Of a stretch of 9,316 bases of DNA, positions 1 through 6,777 are shown one piece after another; the first letter of the stretch is position 1, and each line of letters opens with the position of its first letter. The DNA comes from Akkermansiaceae bacterium UBA1506 (GTDB lineage Bacteria > Verrucomicrobiota > Verrucomicrobiia > Verrucomicrobiales > DEV007), in the NCBI GenBank assembly GCA_002323995.1, contig DCQY01000049.1, positions 1 through 9,316 on the forward strand, read 5' to 3'. The position numbers and the translations under genes are program-made. Under the pieces are notes generated by a model that worked only from the letters and a program-made list of their open reading frames with translations, was not told the DNA's origin and did not search any database.

Positions 1-1277
1 CCAAACAGCTTCGCGATAGGGATTCCCCCGTCAGTAATTGGAACAGGACGATTTCCGTCGGTGAGTTCGTGGGCTGGATTGATACCGAGGGCGGCGTGGA
101 TAGTAGCGTGGTAGTCGGCTAGCGGAACGGGATTCTCGACGATCTTTTCGCTGAGTTCATCGGTGACTCCGTAGGCTCCGAGGTGGTTTAGGCCACCCCC
201 GGCGAGAAGGAGGCTGAAGCAACTCCCCTGGTGCCCGCGGCCGCCCCGACCGTCGTAGCCAGCAGGACGACCGAACTCGGTGCCGAGCGCAATGAGAGTC
301 TTCTCTAGCAGCCCCTTCGCCTCAAGATCCCTCATCAATGCGGAAAGGGCGACGTCGAGTTCCTGAATTAAGAGATGCTGATTTTGCTGGCCTTCATTGT
401 GGGTATCCCAGCCTGTGCCGTTCATGAAGTTCAGGTTGTGAGAGACCTCGATGAATCGCACTCCGGACTCTACGAGACGGCGGGCGAGGAGGCAGCGCTG
501 ACCGAATTCGTTTCCATAGTCATTGCGTAGATTGTTCGATTCGTCCGAAAGGTCGAAGCGACGCATGAAGTCGGGGCCGGCGAGTCGGAGGGCCTCTTTC
601 TGGGAATCTCGGTAGAGGGCGAGAGAGGAATTCTCTGGCACACGTTCCATGAGAGGGTCGAGCAGATTTCGGCGACGATCGGCCCTGGCATCAGTCACTC
701 CGTCGGGACGGGAGAAACCAGCTGGCCCGCTCTCGGTGTCGGTGAGGTAGACAAAATTGCCCTTCGCGCCGAGAAACCCCGGGCCACGGCTGACATTGGG
801 ATAACCGATCAACATGTAGGCAGGCACCTCGTTACTGGCTGCCCCTCGGACACTTCCAATGATAGATCCGATTGATGGATAGGTGATACTCCCTGAGGTG
901 GGGCGACCGGTATGGACGAGGTTTGTGGCGGTAGCGTGCTCGTCGATTGCGTCGTGATTGACGGTGCGGATGACGGTTAGTTGCTCTGCGAGGTCGCCCA
1001 AGCGGGGGAGGTGTTCACAGAATTCGACACCCGAAACTGCCGTGGGAATCTTGTCATACTCAGATCCGGACTTCTTCGGATTCGCCTTCGAATCTCCTTT
1101 TCGCTTTGGGTCGAAGGTGTCTATCTGTGCCATTCCTCCGCCGAGCCAGATAAAAATGCAGTGCTCCGCTTTGCCTTTAGGATGATTGACAAGATTTGCA
1201 GAAGCGAGCGAAGGGGCAGAAACACCTGCTGCGAGTAGCGCACTTTTTTGGAGAAATTCACGGCGGTTGGTTCTCAT
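1..1277 (-). CDS. DUF1501 family exported protein, C-terminus cut by window edge
   Basis: Reading leftward from the ATG at 1277 gives 425 uninterrupted codons plus two bases of a glycine codon, then the window ends. The N-terminus carries a twin-arginine motif (RREFLQKS, residues 5-12) followed by an Ala/Leu-rich stretch, so Tat export is predicted. Family signatures of DUF1501, which belongs to the alkaline-phosphatase-like superfamily, are GGGMAQIDTFDPK (46-58), GWDTH (289-293), TEFGRP (333-338) and a late DYHATIHAALG block (388-398). The end reached, ITDGGIPIAKLFG, matches the usual C-terminal region of the family, so only a few to a few tens of residues should be missing. It lies 140 bases downstream of the DUF1549/DUF1553 gene, the usual genomic partner in Planctomycetota and Verrucomicrobiota. 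The biochemical role of the family is not established; a hydrolase-like role in glycan metabolism is often inferred. No Shine-Dalgarno sequence precedes the start. Confidence 0.93.
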   Translation of the reverse strand, partial: MRTNRREFLQKSALLAAGVSAPSLASANLVNHPKGKAEHCIFIWLGGGMAQIDTFDPKRKGDSKANPKKSGSEYDKIPTAVSGVEFCEHLPRLGDLAEQLTVIRTVNHDAIDEHATATNLVHTGRPTSGSITYPSIGSIIGSVRGAASNEVPAYMLIGYPNVSRGPGFLGAKGNFVYLTDTESGPAGFSRPDGVTDARADRRRNLLDPLMERVPENSSLALYRDSQKEALRLAGPDFMRRFDLSDESNNLRNDYGNEFGQRCLLARRLVESGVRFIEVSHNLNFMNGTGWDTHNEGQQNQHLLIQELDVALSALMRDLEAKGLLEKTLIALGTEFGRPAGYDGRGGRGHQGSCFSLLLAGGGLNHLGAYGVTDELSEKIVENPVPLADYHATIHAALGINPAHELTDGNRPVPITDGGIPIAKLF

Positions 1278-1417
1278 GATTGCGGGCAGTCGTTTAGGGG
1301 ATCAGTTTTCAATAGGAAGGAGCGCGAATGTGCTTTGCTTCTGCGAATGAGAAAGGATGTTCACGAGCTCTCTCATTCCGAATTCGTGATTTGTCATCAT
1401 TATTTTTTAGGTGCTGA
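1278..1417 (-). other. Intercistronic spacer with imperfect hairpin
   Basis: This 140-base spacer separates the DUF1553 gene from the DUF1501 gene. It holds a perfect 8-base inverted repeat, GAATGAGA at 1345-1352 and TCTCATTC at 1371-1378, with an 18-base loop that includes the palindrome GAGCTC. No run of T follows on the minus strand, so it does not look like an intrinsic terminator; an RNA stability or processing element is possible. A 32-codon minus-strand frame (1302-1400) also fits in the spacer but has no supporting signal. Confidence 0.35.
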
Positions 1418-4400
1418 TTAGGGAGTATAAATCCATTCAGGTGCATTTAACAGGGCCCAGATCGCGTCCTCCATACGGAGACGCCAGTCTTCATTGAGGG
1501 CAAGGGTGGGGGGCGCGCCGGCGCGCGCCTCGGCCTCTTTTTCGAGAGCGAGTTCGTTAGCGGCAGGGTCGAGGTGGTTAGACCAGCTCACATAGCGGAT
1601 TGGTTCGCGCGGAGTGTTCGGCTCTATGCTGCGTTCCGAGGGCGCTACAATGCGATCCTCATAATTTGGGGAAAGGAGAGCGAGAAAGCGATCCTGCTCC
1701 GCCTGCGAAGGCTGCCGGGTGAGGAGTCGGAGGAAAAGGCGATCGACCAGTTGCTCGACCGGTTGATTTTCGAGAGCTAACTGGGTGAGCCCATGCTCAT
1801 CGCTTAGACGGGAAAGCCAGACGCCCATGGTGCCGTTTGCTAGGATAGCTGGCTGAAGCAAATTAGGATCGGTATCTCTGATGCTGACAGGGTCCTGTCT
1901 TGCGCTGCGCCAGCCAAAGGTCTCCATGATGCTGACGACTGCCTGAATCCGCGGAAGAGAAAGGCTGGGACGATCGCGTTCGTTTGAGGTTGATGCCAGC
2001 ATCCAGGCGCGCCTTGGTTTACCTAAGGAAATGGATTGGTTCAGGGTCCGTCCGCTATCGATATCGAGGCTGACTTCCTCAAGATTAAAAGGCGCTCCTG
2101 TCGCGCTGAAGAGCGAGTCTACGATCTGTTCTGCCTCAAGTCTGCGCGGAGCGGGAGCAATGAAGAGTGGGCTCGGCTTATCCAAGGTCAGATCAGTGGC
2201 CCGTTGGTAGGCATGTGAATTGAGAATGAGGCGGGTCACCTCCTTGAGATCGTAGTCGGCTGCGACAAGTTCTCGTCCCAGCCAGCGCAGTAATTCAGGG
2301 TGGGAGGCGCTACCTTTCTCCCAGTCATGCACCGTGTCGACGATGCCGCGACCCATGAGGCGCTGCCATACCCGGTTGACCATAACCTGTGCAAAGCGCT
2401 CGTTGGCAGGCGCAGTAATAAGCGCTGCAAGCCGATCTCGCGGGCTCTCCGGGAATTGGGCGAGGGAGGCCGCTTCCTCGGGCTTCACAAATTCAGGGAA
2501 GGGCCACGACGGATCTACCGAAGTCCCGGGTTTCAAAGTGACTTGGATGAGCGGCTTTCGCTCGCGTTCATGTAACTTGTCCATAGGGACGCTACTGCTC
2601 ATTGGGACTTTGATCGGATCTTCGCCGAGCATGGCGGCGAGCTCGAAGAGATCCTCCTGCATCCACTCGTGTCCGGGAGCGTCGTGGCAGCGGGCGCACT
2701 TCATCTCGACACCGAGAAAGGCGGAGCTGATCACGATCCCTTTTGCAGCCATGGGGACATCGTTGCCGGTAGCAGTTCCGAATCCGCGTGGGCCCCCGAG
2801 GCGATCACTTCCTTCCATACGAATGAGTTCGGTGACAAAAAGGTCGACGGGCTTGTTGTCGATGAGTGATTCGTAGATCCACCAGCGAAAAGGACCGGTG
2901 TTATTCAGGCTCGGATTGATGATGTTCGGGTTCTCCGCGAGAACGTCCTGCCAATACCCCATCCATTGATCGGCCCAACGCTCGTCCTGAAGAAAACGGT
3001 CGATCGCGAGACTGTTGCGTTGGTCCGCGGGGTCGGCCAAAAACTGTTCAATCTCAGCTTCGTTTGGGGGGACTCCGACGGTATCGAGAGCGAGCCTGCG
3101 GAGAAAGGCGTGATTAGCTGCCGGCGGAGTTAGCTCAAAGGATTCTACGTTAAACTGAGGCCACGAAGCACCTTGCTCGATCCATTGTTCTAACAACGCG
3201 ATTTCCTGCGGCGAGAGCGGGTCACCTTTCGGGGGCATAATGTCGACGCCGGCATCGTGGCGCACCCGCCAGATCAGGGAACTTTTTTCAAGGTTACCAG
3301 AGGTGATGGCGGGACCGTCGTATGCGCCGCCTGCTATCGCCGCTTCGCGTGTGTCGAGGCGAAGCTCGCCCTTCACCTTGCTGCCGCGGTGGCAGTCGTA
3401 GCACTTAGATTCGAGAAGGGGCTGAATATCCTCGAAATAGTCGATTTCGCCCCCGCCGCCGGATTCGTTTTCCGAGGAAACCTTCGCGATGCGGGCACCG
3501 ACAAAATGGTCGATCTCGTTGAGAGCAGGCAGACCGGCGGGGAGTTCGGGAACTTCAACTGGTTCGGACAAAGCGAGCCAGCGTTTGGCGGCATCGCGGC
3601 GAAGCGTCCAGAATTCGGCGTGCTCAGCGCGGCAGGTGGCCCGGCGTCTCGCGTTTTCCTGATCGATCCATTCGCGCTGGCGTTTTTCATAGGTCGACCA
3701 GCCTTCATCATTGTATTGGATGGTCTCCTCGCCCGGAGTGAGTAGATGCCAGTGTTCCGAGCCTTCGAGGGAAATTGCGGCGACGGTTTCACCAAATTCC
3801 GGGCGGCGGCGATTTTTCCCAGCGATGGCTCCAACCTTCGTCTCGAGAATGACGAAGTGACTGCCGCCTTCGGTCTCGAACTCAACCCATTTTTCGTTGT
3901 TACCCGGGGGCGCAAAGCGGAAGTCAGGGCCAAGGTCGAGGTATTCGTCCTGAAGGGCGAGAAGGTTGTGCCCGCCGGAGGTTCGCGTCCCCGAGTTCTC
4001 GAGGACTTTTTCTTCGTCGATAAAAAGACGTGACATACCCCGGCTGCGCAAAAGTAGGCGGTGTTTGCCGGGCGGAATCTCAACAAGAGCGGAGGCGCGA
4101 AAATGGGCGGGATTGACTCTTTCGCCCCGCACCCCGGTTCCGACATATTTCTGGGGCCAATCAAAGAAACCGAAGGCCTCTGAGGTGTAGGTCTCTGTCA
4201 CGATCGGGTAGGGAGGCCATGAATTTGATGCGGGTACTCCTTTTTCGCTGATCTGCACGAGGATTTCGCCAGGTTTCAACATTTTCTCCGTGATCGGAGG
4301 CGGAGGGGGAAGAAAATGGAACCGATCGAGAAGGATCGCCTCGGGGAGGGCTTCGCGATAGATTCGGACATTGTCGAGCCACCCGTTGAACGTTTGCGCC

Positions 4401-5071
4401 CCGCCGCGGATATGGCCTGTGCCGATGACGAGATCTGCGTCGTTTTGGACCGGCGGGCGATCAGTTTTTCCGTCCAAGTCCCAGACTCCTTCGGTTCGGC
4501 GGCCGTTGATATAAGCGCGGATGCTGTTCGCCTGGCCGAAAGTATAGACGATCGCCACGTGGTTCCATTCGCTGCTGGGAAGGGTCATGGAACTCCACCA
4601 GCGATGCCACTGAGAGTCGGGCTCGCCCTCTGAGTCGTTTTGGGAAGCGCAGCTCGAGAAGAGAAAACCGAGGTGGATTCCTGACTCGTCTGACTTGAGA
4701 CGCATCGCGAAATTCTGGTCCACTCCATTGTCATGGCGGCCCTTACCAATGAGGTAAGGCATGTGTCCCGTCCCGATCGACGAGACACGGACATATGCTT
4801 CCATTGTGATCGAGTCTCCGGCGCTGAAGACGACCGCATCAGAACTTTCCACAATGAGGGCGTCATTTGCCTTTGCGAAGCGGCGCGAGGTGTTTTCGGG
4901 ATCTTGACCGCGGTAGTGAGGTTCCCGCGGTCCGGCGTCTTTCTCGTTGTCGAATGCGTAGGAGAGAACCGGTTCGAATAGAGCTGCCTCCTCCTTTTTC
5001 TCCACGGCAAAGGAGAACGACGCCGCAAGTGCGATCGCGGAAACTGTTGAGCCACGGAGGTTGAGTATCAT
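1418..5071 (-). CDS. Exported LamG/PA14-like/c-type cytochrome/DUF1549/DUF1553 protein
   Basis: This 1217-residue protein starts with a Sec-type signal peptide (about 1-23) and should act outside the cytoplasm. Domains in order: a LamG-like jelly-roll (about 65-245, ending in the WLDNVRIY motif at 231-238); a proline hinge (PPPPP, 255-259); a PA14-like beta module (about 265-415, with IPPGKHRLLLRSRG at 332-345); a charged helical linker (about 455-505); a planctomycete-type cytochrome domain (about 543-632) with CYDCH at 557-561 and a likely axial Met in IMPP at 611-614; DUF1549 (about 650-855) with a second CxxCH, CARCH, at 792-796; and DUF1553 (about 875-1215). The CxxCH sites predict covalent haem c. 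The adjacent downstream DUF1501 gene is its usual partner. The enzymatic activity of the family is unknown. The large N-terminal sugar-binding-like half (over 500 residues ahead of the cytochrome) is longer than in simple family members, which begin with the cytochrome. The start ATG has no properly spaced Shine-Dalgarno; AAGG abuts it directly. Confidence 0.95.
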   Translation of the reverse strand: MILNLRGSTVSAIALAASFSFAVEKKEEAALFEPVLSYAFDNEKDAGPREPHYRGQDPENTSRRFAKANDALIVESSDAVVFSAGDSITMEAYVRVSSIGTGHMPYLIGKGRHDNGVDQNFAMRLKSDESGIHLGFLFSSCASQNDSEGEPDSQWHRWWSSMTLPSSEWNHVAIVYTFGQANSIRAYINGRRTEGVWDLDGKTDRPPVQNDADLVIGTGHIRGGAQTFNGWLDNVRIYREALPEAILLDRFHFLPPPPPITEKMLKPGEILVQISEKGVPASNSWPPYPIVTETYTSEAFGFFDWPQKYVGTGVRGERVNPAHFRASALVEIPPGKHRLLLRSRGMSRLFIDEEKVLENSGTRTSGGHNLLALQDEYLDLGPDFRFAPPGNNEKWVEFETEGGSHFVILETKVGAIAGKNRRRPEFGETVAAISLEGSEHWHLLTPGEETIQYNDEGWSTYEKRQREWIDQENARRRATCRAEHAEFWTLRRDAAKRWLALSEPVEVPELPAGLPALNEIDHFVGARIAKVSSENESGGGGEIDYFEDIQPLLESKCYDCHRGSKVKGELRLDTREAAIAGGAYDGPAITSGNLEKSSLIWRVRHDAGVDIMPPKGDPLSPQEIALLEQWIEQGASWPQFNVESFELTPPAANHAFLRRLALDTVGVPPNEAEIEQFLADPADQRNSLAIDRFLQDERWADQWMGYWQDVLAENPNIINPSLNNTGPFRWWIYESLIDNKPVDLFVTELIRMEGSDRLGGPRGFGTATGNDVPMAAKGIVISSAFLGVEMKCARCHDAPGHEWMQEDLFELAAMLGEDPIKVPMSSSVPMDKLHERERKPLIQVTLKPGTSVDPSWPFPEFVKPEEAASLAQFPESPRDRLAALITAPANERFAQVMVNRVWQRLMGRGIVDTVHDWEKGSASHPELLRWLGRELVAADYDLKEVTRLILNSHAYQRATDLTLDKPSPLFIAPAPRRLEAEQIVDSLFSATGAPFNLEEVSLDIDSGRTLNQSISLGKPRRAWMLASTSNERDRPSLSLPRIQAVVSIMETFGWRSARQDPVSIRDTDPNLLQPAILANGTMGVWLSRLSDEHGLTQLALENQPVEQLVDRLFLRLLTRQPSQAEQDRFLALLSPNYEDRIVAPSERSIEPNTPREPIRYVSWSNHLDPAANELALEKEAEARAGAPPTLALNEDWRLRMEDAIWALLNAPEWIYTP

Positions 5072-5426
5072 CCTTACGATGTCATTAAATTAGATTTTCG
5101 AAAAAAACGCACTCCCGCAGATGTGTCTTTTTCGGGTGACTCTTTTGGTCGCGTCCTTCGTTGCGGAGAAGGCGTTCATCAAAAGGATAAGAAGAACAGT
5201 GAGAGTTATTACTTTTCTATTTGTGTTTGGCTTGCTCGGCCATTTGGTCTTTTGCAGTTCTCGGTAGTTTTCTGGAAAGATGGCTGCGGTTGGAAAGTGT
5301 TCTTCGAGAGTGGCTTTATGATCTTTTAGGTATTCTTATCGTGGAAGATAGAAACCAGGCCGATCGGTAGATTGAGGGCGATTGGTATAATTCTCGTTCA
5401 GCACCTCATCAATTTGGGCGCTCGAA
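5072..5426 (-). other. 355-base spacer with possible decayed or non-AUG frame
   Basis: No confident gene lies between the sodium channel and the DUF1553 gene. On the minus strand a frame is open from 5335 to a TAA at 5090-5092 (81 sense codons). It has no ATG or GTG until a late ATG that would leave only 29 codons. The translation looks protein-like: a charged segment beginning EYLKDHKATLEEHF, then a hydrophobic stretch (VITLTVLLILLMNAFS), then a basic tail. One in-frame TAA at 5336-5338 separates it from a further open stretch upstream in the same frame, which overlaps the end of the channel gene. It could be a gene remnant, a small protein with an unusual start, or chance. No family is recognised. 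No terminator hairpin was seen after the channel gene. Confidence 0.3.
5383..5391 (+). promoter_or_regulatory. Extended -10 promoter-like element, antisense direction
   Basis: The sequence TGGTATAAT is a perfect extended -10 element on the plus strand, but no acceptable -35 hexamer lies about 17 bases upstream. Transcription from it would run antisense into the 3' end of the sodium channel gene. On the opposite strand the same place offers a weaker sigma70-like pair, TTGATG (about 5409-5414) and TATACC (about 5386-5391) with a 17-base spacer, which could serve the DUF1553 gene through a leader of roughly 300 bases. Both are motif matches only. Confidence 0.25.
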
Positions 5427-6263
5427 TCATTCAGTAGCGTTCCTGTCCAACTGGGCGCGCAGTCGGGCGACTTCTTCTTCGATATTGTGGAGAATTTCGA
5501 TCGTTTGCTTATTGGGGTCATCTGGATCGGGCAAGACAGAGAGCTCCTGCATTGTGGAAACGATAATACCGATGAAGAGGTTTAAAATGGTGAAGGTGGC
5601 CAGAATGATAAAGGGGACAAAGAATGCCCACGCGTGGGGGTGGGCCTCCATAACGGGGCGAACGATTCCCATGGACCAACTCTCGAGGGTCATGATTTGG
5701 AAAAGCGAGTAGAGACTTTTGCCGATACTACCGAACCATTCAGGATGAGTTTCACCAAAGAACCCGACCGCCATGACCGCGGCTGCATAGAAGAAGATTG
5801 CCATAACTGCGACGACGCTTCCAAGGCCGGGAATAGCGTGAATGAAAGCGGCCACAACGCGCTTCAGGCTGGGGACAACTGTGAGAACGCGTAAAACTCT
5901 GAGCACACGAAGAGTTCGAAGGACGGAGAGCGCCCCAGAATTAGGGATGAGGGCGACGACGACGACGACGAAATCGAAGATATTCCATCCGCTGCGGAAG
6001 AAAGAGAAGCGATAAGCAATAATTTTGAGGAGCAGCTCAACTACGAAAATTCCGAGACAGAGGTGATCAAGTTTGATCAGAAAAGGATCCCAGCTTTCGA
6101 TCAATGTAGGGTCGATGTTTAGACCAAGCGCGACCGCATTGACGAGGATGGCGATCAAGATGAGCCGCTGAACACTTTTTGATTCGACAAAGTTTGCCAA
6201 CTTTAGGCGCCATGGCTCAACTTTATCTTTGTCACCTAGTAGATGGAGATCGTCTTCCGACAT
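5427..6263 (-). CDS. Bacterial voltage-gated sodium channel (NaChBac/NavAb family)
   Basis: This 278-residue inner-membrane protein should form a homotetrameric voltage-gated Na+ channel. Six transmembrane segments can be placed: S1 about 31-50, S2 65-84 with Glu76, S3 94-107 with Asp97, S4 112-138 with four arginines at every third position (116, 119, 122, 125), S5 142-169 and S6 211-240. Between S5 and S6 the pore helix leads into TLESWSM (192-198), the same selectivity-filter core as NavAb, with Glu194 as the charged ring; this filter predicts Na+ selectivity. An acidic neck (DPDDPN) and a heptad-like coiled coil (about 252-274) close the protein, as in the family. Length is close to NavAb (267). 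I chose the ATG at 6263; the frame extends in-frame to a GTG at 6353, but that adds 30 polar residues and would overlap the preceding ABM-like gene by 34 bases. Likely roles from the family are motility, pH or osmotic responses; nothing here decides among them. Confidence 0.95.
   Translation of the reverse strand: MSEDDLHLLGDKDKVEPWRLKLANFVESKSVQRLILIAILVNAVALGLNIDPTLIESWDPFLIKLDHLCLGIFVVELLLKIIAYRFSFFRSGWNIFDFVVVVVALIPNSGALSVLRTLRVLRVLRVLTVVPSLKRVVAAFIHAIPGLGSVVAVMAIFFYAAAVMAVGFFGETHPEWFGSIGKSLYSLFQIMTLESWSMGIVRPVMEAHPHAWAFFVPFIILATFTILNLFIGIIVSTMQELSVLPDPDDPNKQTIEILHNIEEEVARLRAQLDRNATE
5955..5969 (+). repeat. Five-copy GAC trinucleotide repeat inside channel S3
   Basis: Five tandem GAC units on the plus strand read as five GTC valine codons in the third transmembrane segment (residues 99-103) of the sodium channel, directly after the conserved Asp97-Phe98. 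Gain or loss of units would change the S3 helix without breaking frame. Repeated use of one identical valine codon is the only unusual part. Confidence 0.85.
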
Positions 6264-6319
6264 CGTTATGGATGCAAAATTTTCAGGGGATCTGATCAAT
6301 CCCGAGTCGTCGGAGTAAA
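6264..6319 (-). promoter_or_regulatory. Spacer with two mutually exclusive hairpins before the channel gene
   Basis: In the 56 bases between the ABM-like gene and the channel start, two short stems share bases. One pairs GGGAT (6287-6291) with ATCCC (6299-6303) around a 7-base loop. The other pairs CCGA (6302-6305) with TCGG (6310-6313) around a 4-base loop. Both cannot form at once. A T-rich stretch follows the first on the minus strand but is interrupted by A residues, so it is at best a weak terminator. A regulatory role is speculative. Confidence 0.25.
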
Positions 6320-6679
6320 TTACTTCTGTAATCCTGTCTCGAGAATAAACCACTGAACTGGAAGGTCTTTGAGCGGTTCGCGCATCTTGTCGAGCTCGAC
6401 GGCCGAGCCATGAACCTCAAGGCGAATCAGATCCGAGATTTGGAGTGCTTCTTCCAGCATTGCTCCCACATTTTCGAGGTGTGTCAACGCTCCCTCGCCG
6501 CCAATATAGGCCTCGCGGCAGAAGACGGTATCCTCGCAAATGGTGAAGTCGTAGAAGAGAACGTGATCTTCGCTAGCGGTTTGATCGACAAACGCCTGGA
6601 GACTGCCGACGAATTCGTCCCACTTTCCTTCGTGGGGCTTAAAATAAGGGTGAATGCTGACGGTATTTTCGGGATTCAT
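6320..6679 (-). CDS. ABM-like dimeric alpha/beta-barrel protein
   Basis: A 119-residue cytoplasmic protein with no signal peptide. The pattern HPYFKPHEGKWDEF (10-23), then LFYDFTICEDTVFCREAYIG (41-60), then ALTHLENVGAMLEEAL (64-79) fits the ferredoxin-like fold of antibiotic-biosynthesis-monooxygenase (ABM)-type dimeric alpha/beta-barrel proteins: first strand and helix, central strands with an E-x-Y, and a helix with a conserved HLENVG. The C-terminal half (ISDLIRLEVHG, 81-91, to ILETGLQK) resembles a conserved group of uncharacterised bacterial proteins. Members of the superfamily include quinol monooxygenases and proteins with no enzymatic role, so no reaction is assigned. The gene sits 98 bases after the sulfatase and 56 bases before the sodium channel in the same direction, so co-transcription with the channel is plausible. 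The ATG start is not preceded by a Shine-Dalgarno; a hairpin sits there instead. Confidence 0.8.
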   Translation of the reverse strand: MNPENTVSIHPYFKPHEGKWDEFVGSLQAFVDQTASEDHVLFYDFTICEDTVFCREAYIGGEGALTHLENVGAMLEEALQISDLIRLEVHGSAVELDKMREPLKDLPVQWFILETGLQK

Positions 6680-6710
6680 GGGATGCCACTTTGCGTGGCT
6701 TGGGAATCCC
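6680..6710 (-). promoter_or_regulatory. Bulged hairpin abutting the ABM-like start codon
   Basis: Immediately upstream of the ATG, GCCAC (6685-6689) pairs perfectly with GTGGC (6695-6699) around a 5-base loop. An outer stem GGGAT (6680-6684) with ATCCC (6706-6710) continues it, with a 6-base bulge on one side. In the minus-strand mRNA this structure occupies the ribosome landing site, so it could damp or regulate translation. This is a structural observation only; no known riboswitch or binding site is recognised. Confidence 0.35.
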
Positions 6711-6777
6711 GATCAAGTAAGAAATCCTAACACCTTGTCCTCACTTTGGGATTTGGATATGGCTGCTTGCTGAGACG

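Noticed and set aside
1302..1400. A 32-codon minus-strand frame beginning ATGATG in the DUF1553-DUF1501 spacer
   Set aside because: Very short, no homologue recognised, no start signal; equally likely by chance.
1512..1529. GC-rich near-palindromic run of GGCGCGCC-type units
   Set aside because: It lies inside the DUF1553 gene and encodes an Ala/Arg/Gly/Pro-rich segment; the composition is explained by those codons.
3257..3745. A 162-codon plus-strand frame, and several other frames of 60-260 codons overlapping the DUF1553 gene
   Set aside because: They lie opposite or out of phase with a gene confirmed by domain motifs and have no recognisable features of their own.
5123..5329. A 68-codon plus-strand frame in the 5072-5426 spacer
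   Set aside because: Composition (many Phe, Trp, Gly, Cys) is unlike a real protein, it has no start signal, and it lies opposite the more protein-like minus-strand frame.
6264..6353. GTG at 6353 as the start of the sodium channel
   Set aside because: It overlaps the ABM-like gene by 34 bases and adds a polar stretch; the ATG at 6263 already leaves a cytoplasmic segment of about 30 residues before S1.
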